The notes under the pieces: model-generated
What the model was told of the DNA's origin: nothing
The model's database searches: none
Seen by the model: only the letters and a program-made list of their open reading frames with translations
Shown here: positions 7,568 to 15,660 of the stretch, in pieces
Numbering within the stretch: the first letter of the stretch is position 1
How the letters are laid out: every line of letters begins with the position of its first letter
Made by a program: the position numbers and the translations under genes
Source: Occallatibacter sp.
GTDB lineage: Bacteria; Acidobacteriota; Terriglobia; Terriglobales; Acidobacteriaceae
Length of the DNA: 61,210 nucleotides
Assembly: GCA_031296305.1 (NCBI GenBank)
Contig: JARLFZ010000011.1
Span: 1 to 61,210 of the forward strand
Direction: 5' to 3'

Positions 7568-9637
7568 ATGCGCAAATTGGTTCTGGGATCGTTGCTCAGT
7601 TTCGCGTGCTTCGCCGGCGCGCAGCAACAGCAACCCCCTGGTGACGTGTATGAAAGCGGCGGGCAAGGCGCGGAAACCCCGGCGCAAGCAGTGAAGAAAC
7701 TCTACTTGCTCACGGCGGAGATGACCGACGATCCCAGTTCCGGCTACGACGCGAAAACCGATCATTGGCCGGAGGCCGACGCGGACTGGCAGCAATGGGA
7801 TAACAGCATGGCCACCGACGGCAACGCTCTCACGCCACAGCAGCACAAGGTTTTGCCCGCGTGCGCCGCGCATTTGGGCGCCGCGATCGGTGACGCGGAG
7901 CGCAGCTACCGGATCCAGAAATCGCAGCCAAACAACCCACCAGCGCAGGCAACCGCGCAGAAGCTTTTGGCCACGGCCCGCAAGGAGTTCGCGCAGTGCA
8001 ACCGGGCCGACGCCCTGAATGGCTCGAACGGGAACCCGGCGCCGGGTGGAACCGGCCCCGGAAGTCAGACGGGCGGCACGCCTGGCAGCGGCCCGGGCGC
8101 GCCGATCCCCGGAGGCGTCAGCTCTAATGGGCCAGGCGGGACGCCAGGCGGCCCGCAGTCCCCAACCCCTCCGGGCGGCAAGGGTAAAGGAGGCGTCAAC
8201 ACTCCCGGGCAAGGCCAGACGCCAGGCAGTCCGCGGACCCCAGCCCCTCCGGGTGCGCCGATCCCGGGAGGCGTGAGCACCGGTCCGAACGGCACGTCTG
8301 GCCCGAGCCAAAATGGAACGGGCACCCAACCCCGTCCCTCCAATGCCCTCACCAACACAGTCGACTATGTGCGTGGTTTGATCGATGGGATGGGCGACGG
8401 CTTCAAGGGCTTCGGGAACCTTGCGCTTGGAGCGGCATTCTTTGCTAAAGGCATGACGGCTCTCCAAATGGGCCAGGGACTTAGCGGCAACGATTTCGTC
8501 AATGCCTCCAAAGCCTGGGGACTTACACCCGGCGATTCCATCGTGTTGAAGGGACTCGCGGCCGAAATGAACCAGCAGGTAGTGGGCAGCAACGTATCCG
8601 CCTACGACCAGGGCCGAACCGGAGGACGCCGCATCCTCAACTATGCGGTAGCTCCCGCCGCGCTCGAAGCCGCCGGCCCCGTGCTGGGCGCGCGCGCACC
8701 CCCCGGCTCTACTGGAGCCAATCCCCTCAAGGGCTCGGCCGTCGCCGGCGAAAGTGCGGCCAATCCGCTCAAAGGTCAAGCCATCCTTGACACGACCTCC
8801 GGCAAGACTCCCTGGGACCTGGCCGATAAATTCATCGAGACCGGCAGTGGGCCTGTGCGGCAACTGGGCGCCTATGAAGGCGGCGGCAGCTTCGGCCAGG
8901 TGTACGACCTTGCCAATGAACCCCGCGTGATCAAGCTCAGCACCACATTTGAAGATAGCGCCCCGTCGTTTCCGCGTCAGTTTAAGGGAATGCAACGTTT
9001 GCAGAGTGCCAAGGTCGATACGCCGAAAATTGACCCGATTCAGCCCGTCGGTCCGGGCCAACCCGCATCGCTCGTCATGGATAACGTGAAGCAGAAGTGG
9101 CCTGGCGCGGAGCAATTCACCCGCACACAGTTCGCCGAGCTTGCGGAGACTCAATACAATCAGGTGCTCGCCGCGGCTGACCAGGTCTACAAGAAACTCG
9201 TGAATAAGAATCTCGTCGGGGCCGACCTTTCCATCAACAACATGATGTTCCAGCCCAACGGCGCAGGCGACCTCAATGCCATCGTCCATGATGCCGACAT
9301 GATCTTCACGATGGAAGAAATGGAAAAAGAGTTCTCGAATGCCAAGAGCTATCCAGGAAACGCTGTTCGAACGACCCTCGAGAACGATCCTTCCTTCGAG
9401 CCGTTCAATGAAACAGTGGAATCGCTCATGGACAAACTTTTCAAAGCGAATTTCCCCCCGTACGAAAATCGCCTGCCCCCGCCCCCGCCGGTCAACCCCG
9501 GGAGCGGCACATTACCGAGCAATCCCGGGACCGGAACGATACCCCGTAGTCCCGGCAGCGGCACGTTACCCCGCAATCCCGGCACCGGCACATTGCCCAG
9601 CAATCCCGGGACCGGAACAGTTCCGCGGAAGCCATAA
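7568..9637 (+). CDS. Exported protein with Gly/Pro linker and kinase-like C-terminal domain
   Basis: A 689-residue protein. Order of parts: signal peptide (1-18, ending FAGAQ); helical region (19-150); Gly/Pro-rich linker (about 155-255); weakly hydrophobic region (about 260-360) with two NPLKG words near 381 and 401; a protein-kinase-like domain (about 425-610); and five nonapeptide repeats at the end. Kinase signs: glycine loop GAYEGGGSFGQVYDL from Gly434, Lys456 in VIKLS, catalytic-loop-like GADLSINN with Asp553 and Asn558, and metal-site-like HDAD with Asp575. The family's usual HRD histidine is replaced by glycine. The long linker followed by an enzymatic end resembles toxin or effector proteins. 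The real substrate, and whether it is active outside the cytoplasm, are unknown. Confidence 0.75.
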   Translation: MRKLVLGSLLSFACFAGAQQQQPPGDVYESGGQGAETPAQAVKKLYLLTAEMTDDPSSGYDAKTDHWPEADADWQQWDNSMATDGNALTPQQHKVLPACAAHLGAAIGDAERSYRIQKSQPNNPPAQATAQKLLATARKEFAQCNRADALNGSNGNPAPGGTGPGSQTGGTPGSGPGAPIPGGVSSNGPGGTPGGPQSPTPPGGKGKGGVNTPGQGQTPGSPRTPAPPGAPIPGGVSTGPNGTSGPSQNGTGTQPRPSNALTNTVDYVRGLIDGMGDGFKGFGNLALGAAFFAKGMTALQMGQGLSGNDFVNASKAWGLTPGDSIVLKGLAAEMNQQVVGSNVSAYDQGRTGGRRILNYAVAPAALEAAGPVLGARAPPGSTGANPLKGSAVAGESAANPLKGQAILDTTSGKTPWDLADKFIETGSGPVRQLGAYEGGGSFGQVYDLANEPRVIKLSTTFEDSAPSFPRQFKGMQRLQSAKVDTPKIDPIQPVGPGQPASLVMDNVKQKWPGAEQFTRTQFAELAETQYNQVLAAADQVYKKLVNKNLVGADLSINNMMFQPNGAGDLNAIVHDADMIFTMEEMEKEFSNAKSYPGNAVRTTLENDPSFEPFNETVESLMDKLFKANFPPYENRLPPPPPVNPGSGTLPSNPGTGTIPRSPGSGTLPRNPGTGTLPSNPGTGTVPRKP
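9494..9628 (+). repeat. Five tandem 27-bp repeats coding for NPGxGTxPx
   Basis: The end of the kinase-like protein gene is made of five 27-bp units, each coding for N/S-P-G-S/T-G-T-L/I/V-P-S/R. Only two codons (Lys-Pro) and the stop follow. The units are nearly identical, so copy number may vary between strains. Confidence 0.85.
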
Positions 9638-9797
9638 GGGCTGCTGGGTGCCGGCGCGCAAGCACATCCCTCCGCCTCCCTCGTACTTCGCCGAATCGAA
9701 ATGGCGGGTGCCCCCGGTCTCGATTCTGAGACCGGGGATAGCACGAACGCCGACTCACCCTTCTCGACTCACCACAAAACCCGGCGAGAAAATCTGT

Positions 9798-9824
9798 GAC
9801 ACCTGAAACCTGACACCTGAAACC
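9798..9824. repeat. Direct copy of the GACACCTGAAACCTGACACC repeat
   Basis: The same word family as at 1228-1351, followed here by TTTTTT (9825-9830). It lies between two convergent genes (kinase-like protein on plus, small membrane protein on minus). The rest of 9638-9829 shows no gene. Confidence 0.65.
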
Positions 9825-9829
9825 TTTTT

Positions 9830-10249
9830 TCACGCCGTCATCACCGGGTTCAGCGAGGTCACATGCGCCACGGCTTTGGTTAGCCGCGCCTCGCAGGGAC
9901 GCGCACCCTTGTAATCCGCCGGCGTGTAAATGTGTTCGACCGACTCCACCAGATAGGCGCCGGGAAGAAACTTTCCACCCTCGCGGACGCCGTCGCCGGG
10001 CAGCATCAGAACGTCGCCCTCGCGCGGCAGCGAGTGCAGAGTTTCCAGAGGCACCAGGTTGATGCAGGTTCCGTCGCCGGCCACGAACTCCAGGCAGTTA
10101 CGGCTGTGCAGCCTTCCCTGGCGCTCGCGCCGCGCCTCCTGCCGCACCCTCCAGGATTCGTAATAGGCGCCCGCCATCATGGGCAGCCCGATCATAAATC
10201 CCACAACACTGCTGTACTGCGCAATCAGCGATAACCAATGGCGATTCAT
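9830..10249 (-). CDS. Small membrane-anchored protein, unknown function
   Basis: A 139-residue protein with one N-terminal hydrophobic segment (about residues 6-26, LIAQYSSVVGFMIGLPMMAG) followed by a basic helix (SWRVRQEARRERQGRLH) and a soluble domain with short strands. The ATG at 10249 was chosen because it places the hydrophobic segment at the N-terminus; the frame continues upstream. No family recognised. Confidence 0.55.
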   Translation of the reverse strand: MNRHWLSLIAQYSSVVGFMIGLPMMAGAYYESWRVRQEARRERQGRLHSRNCLEFVAGDGTCINLVPLETLHSLPREGDVLMLPGDGVREGGKFLPGAYLVESVEHIYTPADYKGARPCEARLTKAVAHVTSLNPVMTA

Positions 10250-10353
10250 TCCGTCGTCGTCTCCTACGCAAAGGCTAACAGTTTGCGGCAAAGGCTTCGA
10301 GGGCACCGTCCACGGACGGCAGCATCGTTTGGCTATTGGCTGTTCGCTACCCG

Positions 10354-10533
10354 CTACTGCCCAACCGACCCGTTCCGGTGCTCCCGTTCCCCTTGAAAGA
10401 AACGGTGATGCACCATGCTCACTCCGAGGAGCAGAACGAGGAGAAAGAAAACTATCACGAAGAGGATCGTGATGATTCCACGCAGTGGTGGCTTTTGCTC
10501 CGGCCCGGCCGCAGCGTTCGCATCCTTATCCAT
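10354..10533 (-). CDS. Small single-pass membrane protein
   Basis: A 59-residue protein: a Pro/Ala-rich polar N-terminus, one strong transmembrane segment (RGIITILFVIVFFLLVLLLG), and a short His-rich tail. The ribosome site GAGGGG at 10543-10548 decides the start: an ATG at 10542 touches it directly, whereas the ATG at 10533 is nine bases away. It is a plausible real gene but has no recognised family. Confidence 0.5.
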   Translation of the reverse strand: MDKDANAAAGPEQKPPLRGIITILFVIVFFLLVLLLGVSMVHHRFFQGEREHRNGSVGQ

Positions 10534-10585
10534 TCGAGTCATCCCCTCAAGAAAAGGTAATAATATACTTCGCAAAACAGAGAGA

Positions 10586-10792
10586 TTAAATGCTGCCGCG
10601 CAAGTACCCGGCTGATTCGCACAACTTGCATCCGCAGCCCGGTGTCAGTTCGCGCTCCGCTGCTGTCCATTCGCTGAATCCTTCAACCCACTCTGGATCA
10701 GTTTGCGCGAAAGCTCGATGATCATTTAGGAAGTTTGTCAGAGCAACTTGCAGAGCTTCAATGACCTGTCTATTGCCCGTGTTTCTTGTCAT
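10586..10792 (-). CDS. Small protein with C-x-C-x2-C cluster, unknown
   Basis: A 68-residue soluble protein ending with CGCKLCESAGYL; the cysteines suggest a metal site. The ribosome site AAGGAAAGGTGAG just upstream is strong. Its start overlaps the last 23 bases of the 55-codon gene at 10770-10937, so translation is probably coupled. It is the third gene of the operon that begins with the AlbA_2/HATPase gene. No family recognised. Confidence 0.6.
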   Translation of the reverse strand: MTRNTGNRQVIEALQVALTNFLNDHRAFAQTDPEWVEGFSEWTAAERELTPGCGCKLCESAGYLRGSI

Positions 10793-10937
10793 GACTCACC
10801 TTTCCTTGGGATTTCTGCCGCTCAGCTTCCCGTCGCTGCATCTCTTCTTTCGAGACGGTGGACGCCCGACGCACGGCATTGTCGAAGCGTCCCGCATCGG
10901 TTTTGCCGGGGGCGGGTGGAGCAGGGAGCGGTTTCAT
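10770..10937 (-). CDS. 55-residue protein coupled to the AlbA_2/HATPase gene
   Basis: A short gene lying between two others. Its ATG overlaps the TGA stop of the upstream gene in an ATGA arrangement at 10934-10937. The product is highly charged and helical after a Pro-rich start (MKPLPAPPAPGKTDAGRF, then a run rich in Arg, Glu, Gln and Lys). No cysteine or membrane segment is present. Tight coupling on both sides supports that it is translated and belongs functionally to the operon. No family recognised. Confidence 0.6.
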   Translation of the reverse strand: MKPLPAPPAPGKTDAGRFDNAVRRASTVSKEEMQRREAERQKSQGKVSHDKKHGQ

Positions 10938-12346
10938 GATTTCCCATTCTTTCTATGGCCGTTTTTGCTTTTCTTCTGCCATGCTGACGCAAATCCTGAT
11001 TTTCCCGGAACCGGTTCAATCAAGTTCCGATCACGGAGTTTCAGGAAGACGCTTTTCATCGAGTTTTCGGATTTGATGCCCGTTATTCCCCGCGCATCTC
11101 GATTTGTGATGGTGGCATTGTTGTCGAGATATTGCATTACCGTATCTTCGGGAGAGGCCAGACGCTCATGCTTAATCTCAACGAGTAAGGAATGATCTAA
11201 CTCGCGAATGATCGGTTCCTTAAGGCGCAGCTGCTTCATTGCTTCAAACGCCGTGTTCAGACCCTCGCCCACATCTTTGTTGGGCGGATTTGGAAACTTA
11301 TTGATGACGCGGACCAGGTTGCCATTGCGAGCGAACCGTTCTTGAAGAATGTTCTTCGGTGTTATGTGGGCCGGTAGCCGACCTGGGCTTTCTACCTCCA
11401 CCCGATTGTCGAAAATACGGACGTGAACATCGTCGGCGAGCGAATAATCACGGTGAAGAACTGCGTTGGTAATTACCTCATGCAGTGTCTCGGTCGGGTA
11501 CTTCACTGGCTCCAAACCTTTGGTGCCGAGCACCTGAATCCCATCAATGGTTTCTTTTGTCGTCTTAACGGCCTCCACGATAACGTTGTATGCGCATCCT
11601 TCGATGCTCACCGGTGTTCCGACCAGCGTTTCGCGCGTTCCTTCCTCTTCCCCGGTCTTGTACCGGTAGACTTTTACACCGGTACGCTTGGGCAGGATGG
11701 CTTGAGGTAGGTCGGCAAATAGTGTGACGCCAGCAACCGTGGGCTTGTCATTCTTGATGAGTTCCTGTTTCCGCAACCAAGACTCCGGCTCGGACGAAGG
11801 AATCACATTCAGAATAAATTCGATAACAGCGGCGGAATTGCAGATTGAGGCCAGTTCTGTTGCCACCGGTTCATTTTCGAAGGAGGTAAGCCCCTTATTG
11901 CGCTTCAGTATCGCCAGAGCGTCTGGTGTGTTCACAGGTAAGCTCTGGGCTCCTCGTCGAATGTAGGGCAGCCCATCGTTAGCTCTAACTATGTCTTTAG
12001 ATTTCTGGACAATTATCTGAAGAACCACACCGGTGTAGCTGGGATGTGACAGAAAAGAATAGAGAAAACCCTCCCCGAGCGGGAATAACTCTTCCAGTCC
12101 TTGGATATGCCCATTAGCGTCTTCTGGGTCCGCAAATCCCTGCCACCGGTCGGGAAATGGTAGCGGAGTATTGTCAACGATACCGACGTAAAGTTCTCCA
12201 CCGTCTGCGTTTGCAAACGCAGAAATCGCCTTGGACAACTTCGATGGTCTGATTTCTTTGGCCTTAACGTCCAAGAAGTGCCCCTCGGTGTATGAGAGCA
12301 ATTCCTGAACTTGCTTATCCGTGATTTGCACCACTGGTATTGGCAT
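10934..12346 (-). CDS. AlbA_2 / HATPase_c_4 domain protein (putative transcriptional regulator)
   Basis: A 470-residue protein. N-terminal AlbA_2 (Schlafen-like, nucleic-acid-binding) domain: EGHFLDVKAKEI followed by KAISAFANADGGELYVGI. C-terminal ATPase-type module: ETLHEVITNAVLHRDYS, then RIFDNRVEVESPGRLP, the HATPase_c_4 arrangement of proteins often labelled RecG-like or putative transcriptional regulators. The start at 12346 is fixed by AGGAGG at 12354-12359. Such proteins are frequent in mobile or defence-associated DNA, but their molecular role is poorly known. It leads an operon with two small genes and sits beside a transposase remnant. Confidence 0.85.
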   Translation of the reverse strand: MPIPVVQITDKQVQELLSYTEGHFLDVKAKEIRPSKLSKAISAFANADGGELYVGIVDNTPLPFPDRWQGFADPEDANGHIQGLEELFPLGEGFLYSFLSHPSYTGVVLQIIVQKSKDIVRANDGLPYIRRGAQSLPVNTPDALAILKRNKGLTSFENEPVATELASICNSAAVIEFILNVIPSSEPESWLRKQELIKNDKPTVAGVTLFADLPQAILPKRTGVKVYRYKTGEEEGTRETLVGTPVSIEGCAYNVIVEAVKTTKETIDGIQVLGTKGLEPVKYPTETLHEVITNAVLHRDYSLADDVHVRIFDNRVEVESPGRLPAHITPKNILQERFARNGNLVRVINKFPNPPNKDVGEGLNTAFEAMKQLRLKEPIIRELDHSLLVEIKHERLASPEDTVMQYLDNNATITNRDARGITGIKSENSMKSVFLKLRDRNLIEPVPGKSGFASAWQKKSKNGHRKNGKS

Positions 12347-12380
12347 CTGGACGCCTCCTAGCGGCAACCGACCAGCATAC

Positions 12381-12625
12381 TTAGTTCGGTCGTATATCGT
12401 CCACCGGTGACTTGCCGGTAAGCTCAGAGAATGTTAGGCGTTTGCCCACCGTGCCTCTCGTTGCGATGTCGAACCGCTGCGCATCCGACAGCTTCCGATT
12501 GTTGAACCGGAACGATTGCTCGCCTAGGTAGCGGAACAAATGGAGCGGGTCAATGCCCACATAGGTTCGTTGATGCCCCGCTTCAACAGGCTCCGGCAGT
12601 TTTCTAGACCATTAGTGCGGACGCG
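12381..12625 (-). pseudogene. IS1595-family transposase, broken C-terminal remnant
   Basis: On the minus strand the frame first reads TNGLENCRSLLKRGIN (the end of the DDE domain with its Glu) and then, one base out of phase near 12566, TYVGIDPLHLFRYLGEQSF followed by RFNNRK and GTVGKRLTFSELTG before a TAA. These are the conserved closing words of IS1595 transposases. A single-base deletion breaks the frame and the N-terminal two thirds of the gene are gone. No terminal inverted repeats are visible. It is a dead relic of an insertion just upstream of the AlbA_2 gene. Confidence 0.75.
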
Positions 12626-13187
12626 ACACGCTCGCACCATGATCACTGCTTGAATTCCTCTGCTTTTTCCAGCCATCGCAAGACCCTCGAAACCACTGCC
12701 TCAAAAATCCCCGCCACCCTTGCAGATAATTTCGCCGCTTTGTCGCACAATCATTCCATGCAATCTCCAGCCGCCACGTCCGGATTCGTGCCACCACCCC
12801 CACCCCCTCTTCCACTCCTTCCCTCCTGCGCGCGGCCAGCCATTCACGGTCCCCGGCCCGCGATTCCTCCGAGTCAGAACCGGCGTTAACCAGAAAATCA
12901 ATCGCATTAATTTTCTTGACACCCCACCCCTGCATCTTGTGGCCGCGAATGCATCTGCAAACAGAACCACAACAGATTGTGGCCCCTCGGCGTCGCCTGA
13001 AATTAAATAAATAAAAACGCTACCACCCATACCCCGGTACGGTACCGGGATGTTTCTAATTAAACTATTGATTGTAAATGATTTACTGCGATAAAACGCG
13101 GTCTGAAGCCGAGGCGCCCAACGCTGTTAATGCACACAAAACAGTGCAAATTACGGCCGGAACTGGCTAACTCCCAGCCGGAATTGA
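12626..13187. other. Gene-poor stretch between the transposase relic and metF
   Basis: No coding region can be supported here. It contains a polypyrimidine run near 12790-12830, an AT-rich segment with the perfect palindrome CCCGGTAC-G-GTACCGGG at 13033-13049, and the trailing region of metF. The palindrome lies downstream of metF and is not followed by a T run, so it is not a typical terminator. Confidence 0.5.
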
Positions 13188-14060
13188 CTAACTCGTTGCC
13201 CCGCCGACTCGCTGCTCCAGTCCCAGATTCTTCCATAGCCGCAGCGAGGGGCCGGACTGGTTGATGGTGTAGAAGTGCAGCCCGGGCGCGCCGTCGCGTA
13301 GCAGCGTCTCGCACAGGCGCGTCACCACGCCGATGCCGAAGTCGACCAGCGCCGTTTTGTCGCCGTCGAGCTCTTCGAGGCGCAGACGGATCCATCTTGG
13401 AATATCGGCGCCGCAGCCATTGCAGAAGCGCATCGTGTTTGTGTAGCTCGTGATGGGCATGACGCCGGGCACGATGGGAATCGTGATGCCGGCCGTCACG
13501 CAGCGCTCCATGAAGTGGAAATAAGCGTCGGCGTTGTAGAAGAGCTGCGTGAGCGCGGCGTCAGCCCCGGCTTCAACTTTGCGGCGGAAGTGCTCGAAGT
13601 CCTCCGTTGGACTCGCGGCTTGGGGATGCATCTCGGGGTACGCGGCGACTTCGATCTTGAAGGCGTCGCCGTGCTCCGCGCGTATGAAGCTGACCAGTTC
13701 GTTGGCGTAGTGGAATTCGCCGGGCGCTGCGGGACTGAGCGCCGTGGCCGGCAGATCGCCGCGCAGGGCTACGATGCGCTTGACGCCTGCTGCGCGGTAT
13801 CGCGCAAGCTGCGCCGCAACGTGTGCGCGCGTAGAGCCCACACAGGTGAGATGCGGCGCGGTCTCCACGCCGGAGTGTTCTACCACGGTCAGCAGAGTTT
13901 CGTAGGTGCCTTCCTGATCCGACCCGCCCGCGCCGTGCGTTACGGAAAAGTAATCGGGGCGCAACGCCGCAAGCTGGCCGATCACGGCCGGCAGCTTGGT
14001 CTGCGCCTCCGGCGTGCGCGGAGGAAACAGCTCGAACGAGAATGTGAGTGGCGAAGACAT
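13188..14060 (-). CDS. metF: 5,10-methylenetetrahydrofolate reductase
   Basis: MetF reduces methylene-THF to methyl-THF, the methyl donor for methionine synthesis. The 290-residue length is typical of the bacterial flavoprotein. Family words visible: FSFELFPPRTPEAQTKL at the N-terminus with the catalytic Glu, DYFSVTHGAGGS, ALRGDLP, EVAAYPEMHPQA, TQLFYNADAYF and PIVPGVMPI. It lies downstream of ahcY in the same direction, separated by 98 bases that hold an inverted repeat, so both genes of the methyl cycle may be controlled together. Confidence 0.96.
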   Translation of the reverse strand: MSSPLTFSFELFPPRTPEAQTKLPAVIGQLAALRPDYFSVTHGAGGSDQEGTYETLLTVVEHSGVETAPHLTCVGSTRAHVAAQLARYRAAGVKRIVALRGDLPATALSPAAPGEFHYANELVSFIRAEHGDAFKIEVAAYPEMHPQAASPTEDFEHFRRKVEAGADAALTQLFYNADAYFHFMERCVTAGITIPIVPGVMPITSYTNTMRFCNGCGADIPRWIRLRLEELDGDKTALVDFGIGVVTRLCETLLRDGAPGLHFYTINQSGPSLRLWKNLGLEQRVGGATS

Positions 14061-14067
14061 GTGAAGT

Positions 14068-14157
14068 GATTAGTGGTTAGTGATTAGTGATTAGTGATTG
14101 AAGCGGCCGCTGCGGGTGCCGACCGCTGACCACTAATCACTAGCCACTAACCACTCG
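14068..14157. repeat. Inverted repeat of TTAGTGATTAGTGG-type words
   Basis: The arm at 14068-14099 (repeats of GATTAGT and GGTTAGT) faces the arm at 14127-14157 (CCACTAATCACTAGCCACTA), with a GC-rich spacer. It occupies the gap between ahcY and metF. The short-word make-up is like that of the other intergenic repeats in this window, though the words differ. Confidence 0.55.
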
Positions 14158-14158
14158 T

Positions 14159-15604
14159 CTAGTACCGATAGTGATCGGCTTTGTACGGCCCTTCCACTGG
14201 AACGCCGATGTAGTCGGCCTGCTTCTGGCTGAGCTTGGTCAGCTTGACGCCGATCTTCTCGAGGTGCAACCGCGCGACTTCTTCGTCCAGCTTCTTGGGC
14301 AGCACGTAGACTTGCGGCTTGTAGCTGTCGCGGTTCTTCCACAGGTCGAGCTGCGCCAGCGTCTGATTGGCGAAGCTGTTCGACATCACGAAGCTCGGGT
14401 GGCCGGTAGCGCAGCCCAGGTTCACCAAGCGCCCTTCGGCCAAGATGAAGATCGAGTGCCCGTCAGGGAACGTGTACTTATCCACTTGCGGTTTGATGTT
14501 GATCCGCGTCACGCCCTTTGCCTCGTTCAGCCGGTCAATTTGAATTTCATTGTCGAAGTGGCCGATGTTGCAGACGATGGCCTGATCCTTCATCTTCTGC
14601 ATGTGCTCGAAGGTGATGATGTCGGTGTTGCCGGTGCAGGTAACGTAAATGTCGCCGCGGCCCAGCGTGTCTTCCAACGTCGTCACTTCGAAGCCCTCCA
14701 TCGCCGCCTGCAGCGCGTTGATGGGGTCGATCTCTGTAACCACAACGCGCGCGCCCATGCCGCGCAATGAATGAGATGACCCCTTGCCCACGTCACCGTA
14801 GCCGCAGATGACCGCGACCTTGCCCGCGACCATCACGTCGGTGGCACGCTTGATTCCATCAGCAAGAGATTCGCGGCAGCCGTAGAGATTGTCGAACTTC
14901 GATTTGGTCACAGAGTCGTTGACATTGATGGCCGGAACCAACAGCTTGCCCGTCTCCATCATCTTGTAGAGCCGGTGGACGCCCGTGGTGGTCTCTTCAG
15001 AAACGCCGCGCCAATCGGCGACGACTTTGTGCCAATGCTTCGAATCTTCGGTGAAGACTTTCTTGAGCAAGTCCTTGATCACCTGCTCCTCATGATTGCT
15101 GCTCGCGGTGTCGACCCAGCGGTCGCCGTTCTCGAGTTCATATCCCTTGTGGATGAGGAGCGTGGCGTCGCCGCCGTCATCGACGATGAGCTGCGGACCG
15201 AGGCCGCCCTTGTGCGTGAGCGCACGCCAAGTGCATTCCCAATAGTCTTCGAGACTCTCGCCCTTCCAGGCAAAAACGGGAACGCCCACGGCGGCGATGG
15301 CCGCTGCCGCGTGATCCTGTGTGGAGAAGATGTTGCAGCTAGCCCAGCGCACTTCCGCACCGAGACTCACCAGAGTCTCAATGAGCACCGCTGTCTGAAT
15401 GGTCATGTGCAACGAGCCGGTGATGCGCACGCCGGCCAACGGCTTTTCTGCCGCATATTTGTTGCGAATTGCCATCAGGCCCGGCATCTCCTGCTCGGCG
15501 ATGACGATCTCTTTGCGGCCCCAATCGGCCAAGCCGAGGTCTGCCACTTTGAAGTCGGGTCCGGGGGTGCCGGTTTTCGTGCCTTCCAGGGTTGCGGTTG
15601 CCAT
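14159..15604 (-). CDS. ahcY: S-adenosyl-L-homocysteine hydrolase
   Basis: AhcY splits SAH to adenosine and homocysteine, relieving inhibition of methyltransferases. The 481-residue length fits the bacterial class with the insertion near residues 150-190. Family words: [51 protein letters not shown], the NAD-binding [20 protein letters not shown], and the C-terminal PYKADHYRY whose lysine and tyrosine contact NAD. A good ribosome site (AAGGAGA) precedes the ATG. It is divergent from the ArsR-methyltransferase gene, only 56 bases away, and a palindrome lies between them. Confidence 0.97.
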   Translation of the reverse strand: MATATLEGTKTGTPGPDFKVADLGLADWGRKEIVIAEQEMPGLMAIRNKYAAEKPLAGVRITGSLHMTIQTAVLIETLVSLGAEVRWASCNIFSTQDHAAAAIAAVGVPVFAWKGESLEDYWECTWRALTHKGGLGPQLIVDDGGDATLLIHKGYELENGDRWVDTASSNHEEQVIKDLLKKVFTEDSKHWHKVVADWRGVSEETTTGVHRLYKMMETGKLLVPAINVNDSVTKSKFDNLYGCRESLADGIKRATDVMVAGKVAVICGYGDVGKGSSHSLRGMGARVVVTEIDPINALQAAMEGFEVTTLEDTLGRGDIYVTCTGNTDIITFEHMQKMKDQAIVCNIGHFDNEIQIDRLNEAKGVTRINIKPQVDKYTFPDGHSIFILAEGRLVNLGCATGHPSFVMSNSFANQTLAQLDLWKNRDSYKPQVYVLPKKLDEEVARLHLEKIGVKLTKLSQKQADYIGVPVEGPYKADHYRY

Positions 15605-15625
15605 TCTCTTCTCCTTTTATCGTCG

Positions 15626-15643
15626 TATCGTGATATGTTGATA
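15626..15643. promoter_or_regulatory. Palindromic operator between ahcY and the SahR-like gene
   Basis: TATC-GTG-ATAT-GTT-GATA is an 18-bp dyad with the pattern TATC-N3-ATAT-N3-GATA, centred in the 56-base gap between the divergent starts. The position and symmetry fit the operator of a dimeric ArsR-type repressor controlling both genes. Binding is inferred, not shown. Confidence 0.6.
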
Positions 15644-15660
15644 TGTAGCAGAATTTTGCC

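Noticed and set aside
12612-12935. Minus-strand frame of 107 codons beside the transposase relic
   Set aside because: Composition is Arg/Trp/Gly-heavy, no ribosome site, and no resemblance to the missing part of the transposase.
15605-15660. Possible SAM or SAH riboswitch before ahcY
   Set aside because: The gap is only 56 bases and is taken up by the dyad and a ribosome site; there is no room for a known aptamer.
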